Of a stretch of DNA of 61,791 nucleotides, positions 12,040 to 23,022 are shown piece by piece. The stretch spans positions 1 through 61,791 of the forward strand of contig JAUCBJ010004045.1 of assembly GCA_032718475.1 (NCBI GenBank), given 5' to 3'. The stretch comes from Nemertoderma westbladi. Lineage: Eukaryota > Xenacoelomorpha > Nemertodermatida > Nemertodermatidae. Position numbers and translations under genes: made by a program. The notes beneath the pieces were generated by a model. It did no database searches. It saw only the letters and a program-made list of their open reading frames with translations, and was not told where the DNA came from. How positions within the stretch are numbered: the stretch's first letter is position 1; each line of letters begins with the position of its first letter.

Positions 12040-12580
12040 ATATTGAATGCCAATATAAATAAAATCTCGAAATTAGGGGATATGTTTCCCTTGCCTATTG
12101 CATTTGTTACCAACATTAAACCACAACCTGGTGATGATGATTAGTTAAGGTAAGTATAGATCTGAGTGGCCAATGACAGTATGATCTCATTTGATATTTT
12201 TAATGTTGCATTAAGAAACCATATACAGTAAATACCGGTATGTAGATACCTACAGACCTATGTAAAGCAGTTATGGAGTACTACTACTGAGAATGGGGGT
12301 GGATAGACACTGGGAATGGGGGTGGCCATGTGTGCACTAGTTGACTTGAATTTCAATAGAAAATGACAAATATCTCCTTCTCAACTACCCTGCAATATGA
12401 TTGGCAGCTGTCACAGACCTCTATTATACTCCCAGCTGTTTAGTGGACAGAGTTTCAAACTATTGCCTATATAGAGTATAAACATGAGAGTAAAAACCAA
12501 AGGTAAAAAGTAAATAACGTAAGTTAAAGTAAAATAAAGTTACCAAAGTAAAAACTTTCGTTTGTACATCTCTGTATACT
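12040..12580. other. Gene-free AT-rich stretch
   Basis: I see no coding frame, element terminus or strong repeat. A small duplication (GAATGGGGGTGG) occurs near 12292-12325, and AAAGTAAA-type low complexity occurs near 12490-12560. Confidence 0.5.
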
Positions 12581-14150
12581 TTACATTTTAAGGTGAAACC
12601 TATTCCATCATGTGGTCCCTTAAAGTGGTCTCCGTAACTCCATGTGATTTCAAGATTGTATGGATATAGTTGAAGTAATGCAAAGGTGAATCTAGAGTGG
12701 AACTGGCTGCTACAACCATCTGACCAAAAGTGAACATGTTTTAAATCGTATGGTGAACATACTCTTGAACATCGACTATCTTTCTACATGATATGAAGCT
12801 GACGAATTTGTCATGTTAATTTCATTTGAGACCACAACAAACGACTAAACCCTCAGATTGTTGTCACCACGTTCATCATTATCTAATAAGTCATTCGATT
12901 ATTCATTATTAGAAGACGTATTAGTTGGAGGAAAATAATAGACTACAGCTGTGAAGAGTGAAACGTTTTCATGTCCAAAGAAAGCATTCTGAATTTCATG
13001 GCGCTGTTCGTGTTCGTTGGTGTAATTGTGTGCAAAATTGAGAGAAACTATGATACTACCAACTGATAGGGTTTCTTTAGATATCGTAATTCAGCGTGCT
13101 GGCGCTTATAAGAAAACATATGTCTCCTAAAGTTAATGAGTTGTTTTTTAAGTATCTCAACAAATTCATTTCCAGCTGATTCCATAAGAACTTTCTTATG
13201 TTGTTTCTTGTTATTATCAAGTGTGACTACCACCACCCATTGGTAATAAAGAATGAGTTCTTGTAGTTTCAGTTCATTCAGTTCTATATCTATCGCGTTG
13301 ATTCCTGGGCCAAAATTCACTGTATCACCAGTAGACTTTAAGCAAGGATGCAAATGCATCAAGAGCTCAGCTGGTTTCTTACACAATGAGCCAGTCTTCT
13401 CCAACTGCAATTATAAGTTCTCGCACGTATCACACCTACAATTGTCCTTTGGAATACTTCCATTAAGAAGAAAATGTTTAGTTTCATTTACAATTTTCTG
13501 CAATGCATGGTACGTTAATGGTCCTTTCTCTTTCTTGTATAATTCAAGAGTCCAATGTCCAGAACAAATAATGCTTTGGTTTGAAAACTGACAGACTATT
13601 GACTTTTCCTATATATACAGTATCTTTTCTGCTCGGGCAACAGTAACTGACATCTGGGGATTCAAGAAAAGTCATGATGTCTTTCTGACTTGCAGTGTTC
13701 AATGATGGATGACCACCTAAAGGTGTTTTTACAACGAAAGATTTGCTAGTTGGTGACAAACTTGAAACAATAGAACCTAAAACTTAATTCCTCTTGTGAG
13801 GAAAAGAACATAACACCTGGACAACTTTTAACAGACCTGCTTAATGTTTGCCTGTTGGCAAATCCAGAAGTACTCGGAGTTGCAGAAGGGCTTATGGGTT
13901 GGGGATTGTTCTTGTGCAATCTCTTTGTCAACTTTTGTTTCCTATCATTTTTCCATTCCTATTCATTCATTCATTCATTCATTCCTACCTTTGACACTTT
14001 TATTTGTATTTCTCAACATTAGTCTCTTTCAGTTTTTGTCAGTACTTTTGTTTCCTTTTTCGCTCAATTTCTTTATGCAATGTCACTAATTTATCCCGTT
14101 TTCTCACTGCACTTGCGGCCTGTCTTTCTCTGCCTGTCTTGGCTATAAGT
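12580..14150 (-). pseudogene. Repeat-borne ORF of a widespread metazoan family, broken
   Basis: On the minus strand the following blocks appear in order. A basic N-terminus reads AKTGRERQAASAVRKRDKL (about 14150-14090). FLESPDVSYCCPSRKDTVYI and KPKHYLFWTL lie at 13560-13680. A middle region reads KKQLINFRRHMFSYKRQ (13100-13170). NFAHNYTNEHEQRHEIQNAF lies near 13000. WSDGCSSQFHSRFTFALLQL and HFKGPHDGIG lie near 12740-12600. I recognise this combination from uncharacterised repeat-encoded proteins in cnidarians, molluscs and fish, but I cannot name the transposon superfamily. The frame is interrupted by at least four stops or shifts. An ATTC microsatellite at 13961-13985 lies within the N-terminal third. 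Confidence 0.6.
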
Positions 14151-14363
14151 ATATATCGATTAGAGAAGGGCCATCACAAAACGAATGCATTTGTACATAC
14201 TGGACAACTGAAATCCTACTATATGACTAACTACAACTATCTATGTACTTATCTATGTCTTGATAGGACTTGCTGAACAACGGTACAGTAGTAAAAAGCT
14301 TACATCAACTTACTTACAACTTACAGCCAGTAGGCGGCGAGAAGACACCCAGAAAGCACTCTC

Positions 14364-14728
14364 GTCAGGGACAGATAGTATTACCTACAGTAACGTCAGG
14401 GACAGACATAAATTTTTTACCTGTCAGCATACTGCAAATGTGAATGTAGGCTAACAGGCAAAACAACAAAGTTCAGCATAAGTAAAACTCGATAAATTAG
14501 AAGAAACCATTGTCACACATGATTTAAAATTCCCACCAAATAAAAAAAACTCGAAAAATTTGTCAGGGACAGAAGGCAGGGACAGACATTAATTAGACTT
14601 CGTTTTTCACGTCAAATGATGCCAATAAGCCTTCCTGCCCGCAATTAAAAAAAAATATTAAATAAAACTGATTGGATGCATTTTAATTAGACTTGAACTT
14701 TCCTTATTTGTTCAGCGTCAGGGACAGA
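14364..14728. repeat. Five dispersed copies of GTCAGGGACAGA
   Basis: The word (G/C)(T/A)CAGGGACAG(A) occurs at about 14364, 14395, 14562, 14575 and 14717. The spacers are unrelated in sequence and irregular in length. Read forward, each copy encodes V-R-D-R. The arrangement is not a tandem satellite, and I do not know its function. Confidence 0.55.
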
Positions 14729-14729
14729 A

Positions 14730-15595
14730 TAATATTCGGCAATTGCCATTGCATTCAAATTGATTTGTAGAGCATTTAAAGCGAACTAATATATTTTAGT
14801 TAACCAGATTCTAATACTACTATTATTCCTAAACACAATCCCGAAAAAAAAACCTTGATAAAGGTTATTTTGAAAAATGACTGAAAATGTTACACGTTTT
14901 CAATAACGCCCTCAATGTGTACAGATCTACAGTATGAGTCAATACGTATCACAGGAGGCATGATGGAGGGGGGGATAGTCTATTCGCAAAACCTATCTTG
15001 GAGAATTAAAAGCACGTCCCAGTGAATTATTAACAATGATAATTATTAAGTGAGACAAAGGGGCAGGTTGCTGTGGTAAGATAATGGATAGAATAATAAT
15101 GATTTTTATTATGTACTATATGTATTATTTATTTTGGAATAAAGATGTAATGTAAGAAGAGCACAAAACGACAGGTATGTATAACCAATAAAATATAATT
15201 TGGTGGCACCGGTAATAATTATTTATAGTATTATTTATTGTAACAACAACTTATATTGTTTTGGTTTGAAAAGCAACACCATGTAACCTGGCCAACATAG
15301 TTTATTATATTACATATTATTTACATGCATTAAATGTCCAGTTACTGCTGAACTGTACGATATGACAGCAACAATCACAGCTTGTTACCAAGGTTTGCTC
15401 GGTTATGATTAATTCTCTGACTATGGCCATTCAGGGCAAAGCTCTGAATTGTATTGATTTACAGTAGGCCTAAAACTACGTAATAGTTTATCTGTATACT
15501 CTATGACTATGACATGGACAAGTACTGGGTGCCAGAAGATGATTAATTAAATACTCCAGTATTTTCGATTTCTCTGGCTGCACCTATTGCTCCAA
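14730..15595. other. Gene-free AT-rich stretch
   Basis: AT-rich DNA with TATTATTTATT-like low complexity (15100-15310). No coding frame or element boundary was recognised. Confidence 0.45.
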
Positions 15596-15607
15596 GTGGT
15601 ATTCCTA

Positions 15608-15916
15608 TCATCCCCCTAACAATTTCGCAATCTCCATTGGAGATTAGTGTTACCCAGGCAATTAGTGTCTCAAGTATTCTGTCTTTCAATGAAACACCAC
15701 CTCCGACCCACTCACTCCACCACTCACTCTTTGACTTTCTGCTAAAGTAACCGGATTCTCTGTAATTTAACTTTATAGTAAGTCTTTCATTTGCCTATCA
15801 CTTGCCAATCACCCCCCTAACAATTTCGCAATCTCCATTTGAGATTAATGTTACCCAAGAAATTAGTGGCTCAAGAATTATGTCTTTCAATGAAACACCA
15901 CCTCCGCCTTCACTGC
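15608..15916 (+). repeat. Direct repeat of ~108 bp, 201 bp apart, within short open frames
   Basis: A block with CCCCTAACAATTTCGCAATC and CTTTCAATGAAACACCACCT is present at 15608-15715 and again at 15809-15916, with about ten substitutions. Both copies stay open in the same forward frame (SQSPFEINVTQEIS and SFNETPPP). The second lies in an 83-codon frame ending at 16053 with proline-rich PPLPLPLQPEPE. No protein family is recognised. It may be a duplicated piece of a repeat-borne ORF or of a low-complexity exon. Confidence 0.5.
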
Positions 15917-16379
15917 AACCGCAACCAGTTCATGTTAATGTACAGTCAACCTTGACTGGTTTAATGAAGCAAGTGTTTGAAACGATCAATTTATATGATT
16001 TTCACCCTCCTCTCCCTCTTCCACTGCAACCAGAACCAGAAAATATACTGTGAAATATTATCCAATGTATATCAAAATGGTTTACTGCGATTATCCAGTA
16101 GGCCTACATGAGACGTTGGAATGTAGGGTATAGAACTACATCTTCCCCCCCATCATCAGACCACTTCCCACAACATTGAAACTTCTCCTTCGGACCATAA
16201 TCATCTCTAATACATATGAATTCGTTTCAGTTGTTGGATCACCACCAATCTTTCGCTTTATGATTCAGTGGTTTGTATTTGGAACCCCAGTCAGATGTCC
16301 AATAACAGGTATAATAAACTCATTGAAATGTTTTCGGGTTGTGGTTGGTGGTTGGTGCTTTCTCATGTTTAATGTAACA

Positions 16380-17190
16380 TATGCATTCAACAACAGCCTT
16401 TGAAAGAAGTGAATGCCCAACTTCTTGAACCACGAGTGTGATCACTGCGAGGCATTTGTGGAAGCAATATGCTGGTCCATGATATCCACACCACCCATTG
16501 TATGATTATACAGTCTATAGCTGCAGGTTTCAGATATTCAGTCTGCTCCCCTCCATTTATATATCGAGGTTTTGTTACTTTGCCTGCTTTGTCTATTGTT
16601 GTAAGGAAGTAAATCCATATTTTATTACAGAACTTGATAATCAATACACTTCCATCACTAAAGTCGTCTCATGTATTTTCAATGAGACTGGTTGAACATC
16701 TAATTGTTTTAGTTTATCTGGGACACCGTGGTCTTCTTTCATAGTACCCCTTATCCCTGTCAATCGTCCATTCAGAAACAGGCCAAGCCTAAGACTCACA
16801 TACCTTGTATCATACTTGTATCAGGTAAAGCACAAATCCGTTTGCCAACAAGGAAATATCTTGGAGAAAGTGGACGAATATCATCATCAAGTTTAGAATA
16901 CATGTACATGGGTTAGAAATCACTTTTAAAGGACCTACGAAATCCACACCAATTACTTCAAATGGACTTGATGATGAGTAGTTCTTGGATGTGGCAATGG
17001 ACTGATTTCTGGTTTTGTAAAAGGCTTTCCTTGGATGCGTTTACATTGGAAACAAGATGAAATCACTTGTTTAACAATCACTTGGGATCCAATACCATTC
17101 TCGTAAATCTACAATTGTATCTCTGACTCTGGCGTGCAAAACATGTTCATGAGAATTAAGAATGACTAGACCAGTGTAATTATCAAACAT
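16380..17190 (-). pseudogene. BEL/Pao-type integrase remnant
   Basis: The minus strand reads the integrase zinc-binding region (HEHVLHARVRDTIVDLREWY, then ISSCFQCKRIQGKPF, with an HH-CC arrangement) at 17160-17000. PFEVIGVDFVGPLK follows at about 16970-16925, which is the start of the catalytic core and carries the first Asp. The rest of the core is deleted. The sequence jumps to DDDIRPLSPRYFLVGKRICA (about 16880-16830), the block that follows the integrase core in BEL/Pao polyproteins. Further minus-strand open sequence to 16387 may be the polyprotein tail. Stops and at least one frameshift make it inactive, and no LTR was found next to it. Confidence 0.7.
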
Positions 17191-17199
17191 TGGGACAAA

Positions 17200-17700
17200 T
17201 TGAAATTAAAGCTAAAATAATGAATTCTATATTCTTTCTTTCTAAATTTCTATATTCATTACATTTAGAAACTATTTGAAATCAGTTTGAGAAAGTACTT
17301 GTAAGCACTTGTAAACCATCTCACAGGATTGAATAGATGCCGCACAAATGAAACAAGGAAGGTTGATTGAGAACAGAAGCCATGTACTACAGTAGCGTAA
17401 TACCTTACGTTAAAAGGTTTCACAACTTGAAAATGTTCAAAATTGAGTGTCCCCATTTTTCAATATTTTGTAAAAAATTCTTATATTGAATTTTATGTAT
17501 AAAAAAATACATTACCTTCCTAATGTTCTAGAACAAAAAAGTCATGAAATTTTTAATGAAATGTTTAGAAGATGTTTAGAGAGCATTTACACATAAAATA
17601 ACCCTTAAAAACCATTGGTTATAAAATCTTGCCGGGCTACAGTACTGCTGGTGCCGACCTTCCCAAGATTTGCTGGCATTAGTGGTACCTTGCTTGGGTC
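17200..17700. other. Gene-free AT-rich stretch
   Basis: A 63-codon minus-strand frame at 17265-17456 has no recognisable motif. TTCTAGAACAAAA occurs near 17527, a word also seen near 11518 and in the palindrome at 22332-22370. Nothing else was identified. Confidence 0.4.
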
Positions 17701-17739
17701 ACCATTTCCAACGACTTTTTTTTATATAGAGTTAAATAC

Positions 17740-18395
17740 CAATACCAGTATGTTATTATGAAATTATTTCATGTGTCACTGAAAAAAACAAAACCGGGTT
17801 TTTTTTTTAAAACTGCCAGTTCTGCTGATAAAACCCGGGTTAGATTGGTAACAGAATTGAAGGGGGTTTTCAGCAAAACTGCAGCTACTTTTAAAATTAA
17901 ACAAGCATTTTTTTGCAGCAAAAATTGCCGTTATTTGGCTAAAAACTGGCATTTTTTATACTACAAAGTTAAATTTTACCTACATCCATCGAAATACTGT
18001 TTTTATTTTTATAACAGTCAGTTTAATGTAATAAATACTGGTTATGATCATTTAAAACACCAGTTTCATCTGTAAAACCGCCAGTTCGATTATATATCTG
18101 TAAATAAATACAGGATTTTTTCATTAAAAAAATGGCAGTTCAACTAAATTAAAAACATGCTTATTAGAAAAAAATGGCTTTTTTGAAAAAAAAAAATGGC
18201 ACTTAGACTAAATTAAAACATTGAAAAAATGGCATTTTAACAAAATGAAAACATGGTTTTATTGAAAAAATTTGACTAAGGCATTTTAACTGAATGAAAA
18301 CATAGTATTTTTGAAAAAAAAATGGCAGTTAGAGACTAAATTAAAACATGGTTTTTTTTAAAATGGCAGTTCAACTAAATGAAAACATGACTTTA
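17740..18395 (+). repeat. Degenerate A-rich tandem array, units about 40-60 bp
   Basis: From about 18110 to 18395 a unit of the form AAAAAATGGCAGTTCAACTA, then ATTAAAACATGGTTTTT, recurs six or seven times with variable poly-A length. The upstream 17758-18075 frame contains older versions of the same unit (AAAACTGCCAGTT, AAAAACTGGCATTTTTT). The 105-codon frame is therefore a by-product of the array and not a gene. Confidence 0.6.
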
Positions 18396-19084
18396 TAATT
18401 ATGTGTCTAAAAGTTCGGGGTATTTTTTAGGATGGGGTTGCATTTTTATTAATGCAATTAATTAATTACAATAAGATATATTTATCCCTATTCATCCTTC
18501 TAATTTTTTTAAATATTTTTTATATAAATTTTTAGCACATTTACTATATCATTATAATAACAAACAATCATCATAATAACATTGCATTACTGGACCGGTA
18601 TCGGGTATGGCACACATACACAGTCATAGCAGTACCCCTTTCTTCTTACTCTCCGCCTCTTCATCAGCAGCTAAATATTTAGCGGAGTTGGTCTTCGCAA
18701 CGTTCTCCGATTTATATTCCTCCAATAGCCTTTACTTGTTCTTAGCCTTGCATTATTATTACTTCCAAAAAAAATGAATTCAATATTCCAGACCACGACT
18801 TGTCTCTCTCAGCCCCTCTGCGACTTATCCTGGCCAAGCTTCTTTATTTTTTGACATTCAAGCAAAAACAAGTTTCCCAACCCGAAATTCGGGGCTGCGA
18901 TTCTCACCCTCCGAATCAGAAGAAAGAACAAACATTACGCCTTTCGCTCTCCCGAATCGCCTTTCTCCATGTCCTTATCTTCCCCCTCGCTGTCACTTAC
19001 CAGTTTTATATGTCCACTTACGTTTATCTAGGCCTAATGGTTTACTTCCTATTCTGCCGCCACCCCCTTTATTGCTATAACTAT

Positions 19085-19260
19085 TTCTTTCCATCACCCC
19101 CTTTATCCCCTCCACCTACCTTCCCCCCACCAACTCCTTTCTCCCCACCACCATCATCTTCCTCCCCTCCAACTCCTTTCTCCCCACCACCACCACCCCC
19201 TTTCTCCCCACCACCAGCCCCTTTATTCCCAACACCACCCTTTTCGCCACAATCCACGTT
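19085..19260. repeat. CCACCACCCC-rich polypyrimidine tract
   Basis: About 170 bp of C/T-rich, CCACC-repeating sequence (for example TTTCTCCCCACCACCACCAC). The forward frame through it (18800-19504) is proline-rich only because of this low complexity. The flanks of that frame show no protein family. The minus strand is G-rich and could in principle form quadruplex structure. Confidence 0.6.
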
Positions 19261-19749
19261 CACCCCACTGCGTTTTATGCGACCTTTTTTGTTATGGCGA
19301 CACATGGTAAACCTCGACTGGAAAATACCGGCCTACAATGATAACTTGATAAATATATTTAACCCAACCTTTTTTATCACTTTCAAGTTTCATTTATTTA
19401 AGAAATTTAAAAACGACTTTGCACAAAACAATAACATAACTTCACCTTATATTGTATGTTTAATCATTACTTACCTATATGCCATAAGGAGTTGGCCCCC
19501 TTAAGCTAAACATTGCACGTCCGTCTTACTATGGCACCCCATTGATGACTGGCTGTAACCGGATCGGCAGCACATAGGCTGGATGAACTCTATGAAGTGG
19601 TACATTTAAATTATGTCTCGCTAACAGTGACCCGCGCATTATTCGGCAGCCAGCATGTGGAAACTCTCAATGCAATTCTGCTACTAGTCTCAACAATATA
19701 TAATTCGAAACGGGAGAGTTTGATAAATATTTTAAAAGTAACACTCTCA

Positions 19750-20540
19750 AACATAGTTCTTCATATTCCTTTAGGGCCGACAAATCCTTAGATGCTTCAA
19801 ATAGATTCATTTTTGGGTCCTGTAATCTTTTATGAACTGTATTTATGCGTCCAAGGAGTGAACCCCAAAATGATAGAAGTACTACAAAACTAAAGTTAAG
19901 GTGTCAGTGTCTCCACAGTCTCTAGTCTCCACACTTTCAGAAATGTCACAGCTTAAATCTTCAATTAGATCTACTAGTTCTGGAAACTTCTCAATGATAA
20001 CCTTCACTGCCCCTTCCAACTTCACTTTCCCGCTTTACTGAAATGCCTATTTTGTCCTGAGCCTTGTCCGTCCATCGCTTCGTTGACCGTTATAAAAAAA
20101 AAAAAATAACTCTTTCACTGTGCCAAAAATTGTGATCACTGATGTATCAACAGAAGCAGCTTGAACAGCTGCCAAATTAAGGGAATGATATCACAATTAG
20201 TGAAGACAGCCTTTGTGTTTCTCTTTAATATTCTAGCTTGAGCACCATAGGAATGACTGCTCATGGTTGAAGCATTGTCAAACATTTGGTTGCGGCAGTT
20301 GCTGAATGAGAGACCATCTTCATCCAATGACTCCATTATTAGTTTCTCATAACCAGCAGCATCCTTCTCTGTAATCCTTCTCTGAATCTACGATGTGTTG
20401 GTGTGAAAGAAATCGTACGTTGCATAGTTGCTGCAAAGTTGGTTTTCTTTACTCTCACAAGCTGCTTGAGAATGGAGTCGAGGGGCCTGGAGGTGTATGA
20501 GGGCGCTTTGGCGTTAATTATTGCTACATCAAATGACGCT
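19750..20540 (-). pseudogene. hAT-type transposase remnant (ZMYM/DUF4371-like branch)
   Basis: On the minus strand: KTNFAATMQRTISFTPTHRR near 20440-20380; MESLDEDGLSFSNCRNQMFD at 20336-20280 leading into NASTMSSHSYGAQARILKRN, equivalent to the family block GYDNASNM..GVQARI; VIIEKFPELVDLIEDLSCDI near 20000-19940; and LLSFWGSLLGRINTVHKRLQ near 19880-19800, with the QxxxxD/ELxxA layout of the C-terminal region. Gaps and frameshifts separate the blocks. A homologous scrap is present at 30230-30345 on the plus strand. No terminal repeats were found. Confidence 0.6.
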
Positions 20541-20599
20541 ACCCTCTACCCAGATCCCTCTCGCCAGTAGATCAGCGCTGACTCCAACTTCTCGGCCAT

Positions 20600-20870
20600 T
20601 GTTGTCCAGGTCCAGGTATATTGTTTTTTTCATTTTTTACCATCCAGGTCCAGGTATATTGTTTTTTTCATTTTTGGCCTATGTAGAGGACTAAAACAGC
20701 AATTTATAGTAATTAATTCAATTATAAATATTTTCGAATGGATTTTGCGCCCCAGAAAACCTGTATTGAAAAACAATTAGCCGAAAATTGTCTGGGGTCA
20801 ATTAACCCACATTTTGAAACATAGAACAGTCTAAAAAATGGCATAGAAAGTTTTTGGAATGTTGACTCTT
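20600..20870 (+). mobile_element. Fragment related to the piggyBac MITE family
   Basis: About 140 bp from TTGTTTTTTTCATTTTTGGC to ACAATTAGCCGAAAA closely matches the interior of the piggyBac MITEs near 41826-41956 and 51290-51425, including GCGCCCCAGAAAACCTGTAT. The first 35 bp, with CCAGGTCCAGGTATATTG, are tandemly duplicated. After the match the sequence reads GGGGTCAATTAACCC, which resembles the G-run/TCAAT/C-run palindrome near the ends of those elements. The left end is missing. The minus-strand frame at 20722-21024 overlaps it and is not recognised. Confidence 0.55.
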
Positions 20871-21149
20871 GATTTTGGGCGATAGGATCATGGAGAAAAA
20901 GATCTGCAATAGTTTTACTACAATATTTACAGCACACTGACATATTTCTGTTATACTTGCAGTTAAAAATAATTTTTGCCATTTTCATACAGTCTGAATT
21001 CATCTTATTGCAAAAAATCGGCAAAGATAATAATGTTTCTGAGAGTAGTGCTCAGGTTCTGAGTTAAAATATCCCAGGGGAAGGGTACTAGTACCAGGTT
21101 CTTCCACTCTAAATCTCAATCAGATTCTGATAAAATACTTATAGGTGCA

Positions 21150-21450
21150 TATCGACTCAAAGTTCTTGTGGAGGAAGCAGATACAGACGGTTTTGCAAAA
21201 AATGACGCTTTCTATATCATGCTTGAGACAAATAAAAGGACAAATTACAATTATTACAATCATTGGCATTACCTTATCGTAATTACTGCTCTCAAATTTT
21301 ATTATCTCTTTACGGTGGTAGACTGCTCCAAAGATATTCTATACAAATTTGAAAAAACACAAAATAATGCATTGCGGTTATTTAGGAAGGGTAATGGTGA
21401 TAGTACAAGAGCAAGCCGCATCCCGCTGTTGTCTGCCATACAAATATAAT
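21150..21450 (+). pseudogene. Possible LINE C-terminal scrap
   Basis: A forward frame ending at 21449 contains ILYKFEKTQNNALRLFRKGN and a following SRIPLLSAIQI. This resembles the region after the RT domain in jockey/I-group LINEs (typically KIQ/A-LR/LITG). The match is short and upstream sequence is not recognised, so the call is weak. Confidence 0.3.
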
Positions 21451-22331
21451 TCTACAAATATATCAAACTCAAGCCTTTTAACTCATTGGAATTACTTTTA
21501 ATACAAACATTCCTAAAGCAAATAACAAAAATATGAGTACAGCAGTATGATCATCAGTCTAGTTGGGTTGTGGAATGACCTACCCAAACACACTACAATG
21601 CATATTCAATATAATTATCATATGATTCTTATTGGTTTCAGCTGCCTTGTTGATATTTTGTTTATTGTTGTTCATTGTGTTTATTTTATTGTAACTTAAT
21701 TTAAAGTCTAGCAGGCGAAAAGCAGTTCTTTGGAATATCGTTTGCTAAAATAATGAGTTTTTGAAACATGGGATCTTAAACCAGAGTATGTATTAGAGTT
21801 GCAACAGAGACTTGTCACTGATCTCTGGGCCGAGTAACTCAAAAAATCTTGAGATTGACCTTGAAACTAACCTTGAATCTATTTTACTAGTATTCCTATC
21901 TGAAATATTTCAAGGTCAACCTTAAGGTAGACTTCAGATTTTCCTCAAGGTAAACTTGAAATTTCAAGCCGGTAACACAAAATATCTTGACTTGAGTTGA
22001 AGTCAAGGTTCGAGATAAATTTCAAGGTAGCCATGTAGGTACCTTCAAATTTCAAGGTATCTTCAAATCAATGTTTCAGCTGTTAGCTGTAGCCTTCCGC
22101 TACCGGTACCGTAAGCGGCATTTTTGCAGAATACCCCAGACCCGAAATTTCTAAATAAAACTCAGTTTATCATGAATATAATGAATGATACTGTAGCTAG
22201 AGTTATACTGTACAGCGGCACTTCTACGAGTATGTGTACCCATGACCGGGATTTTTTGGTAGTAGCTAGTTTTTGCTACTTCTTTTTTAATTTTCTATGT
22301 CAAATTAGCTATAGGCCTAGTTTTGTAAAAA

Positions 22332-22370
22332 AAATGTTCTAGAACAAATATTTTTTGTTCTAGAACATTT
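22332..22370. repeat. Perfect 16-bp-arm hairpin around TTCTAGAA
   Basis: AAATGTTCTAGAACAA is followed after 7 bp by its exact reverse complement. Each arm contains TTCTAGAA, which is itself palindromic and resembles two facing nGAAn units of a heat-shock element. The hairpin and the possible HSE reading are sequence observations only. No gene starts near it. Confidence 0.5.
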
Positions 22371-22825
22371 GAAAAAAATAAATTTATTATAAATTATTTG
22401 TTATGTTAATAAATATAAATATAGAATATAGAATAAATAAAGAATTCACCCAACCATGTAGGTGTATGTTGTTTTGAGTATGGCAACTAATGTCTGGGAA
22501 TAACAAAGTGTTTCCATAGGCTGATAGGCTTCCCCTCTAACATTTCGAAATATTATTTCTGTGAAGTGCCGCAAAAAATATAAATACAAAAATTAATCGC
22601 CATGTCGTGTAACATTTTGTTCTTGGAATGTAGTTAAATAAATTGTCAGGGGACGCTAAAACACAAATTGTATTTTCTCACGGACGTCTTCTAACATGCT
22701 TAAATATATTTTAAATTTTGGTAAGAAACATTACGTAGGATGTCATATAAAACCATCAATAAGCCTATTAATTGGAATGGTAGTGGTTGTAATGCGAAGG
22801 TTGCGAAATGTCTTGCCCAATCTTT

Positions 22826-23022
22826 ATTATAATTTTTGTTAGGTACAGCTTAGCAAATTAGGTAAAAAGGCGTTCAGGTGGGATCGAACTGGTGATCTCC
22901 GGGTTGGAAGTCTGACGCTCTAACCATTCAGCTAGCGGCTCAGGTAAAAGGGAGAACTGGAAATACTACCTGATACCTTGTATGTCCGCACTTTACCTCA
23001 TCATGGCCTCCCATCTGTCAAC
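22826..23022 (-). mobile_element. tRNA-related SINE, family 2, copy 1
   Basis: On the minus strand a leader with GGGAGGCCATGATGAGGTAA is followed by a tRNA-like module starting GAGCCGCTAGCTGAATGGTT, with box A TAGCTGAATGG, anticodon-loop-like CTTCCAA and box B AGTTCGATCCC. A short tail reads ACAAAAATTATAAT. The sequence matches 55334-55520 along its length. It lies within the nested CTG-flanked element. No target duplication is visible for this copy. Confidence 0.75.

Noticed and set aside
17758-18075. 105-codon forward Lys/Phe-rich frame
   Set aside because: It overlaps the degenerate A-rich tandem array and has no family motifs.
18800-19504. 234-codon forward frame, longest in the window
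   Set aside because: Its middle is a CCACCACCCC low-complexity tract and its flanks show no protein family, no start context and no splice signals. Length alone comes from the lack of stops in C-rich DNA.
20722-21024. Minus-strand frame as the Cys-rich tail of a piggyBac transposase
   Set aside because: It has a CCKYC pair and overlaps piggyBac-MITE-like sequence, but the remaining Cys/His spacing does not fit the known tail and the overlap is with non-coding MITE DNA.
22865-22950. A functional tRNA-Gly gene
   Set aside because: The box A/box B and CTTCCAA loop are tRNA-like, but the anticodon and acceptor stems do not pair well, and the same sequence with the same flanks recurs at 55.4 kb as a SINE.
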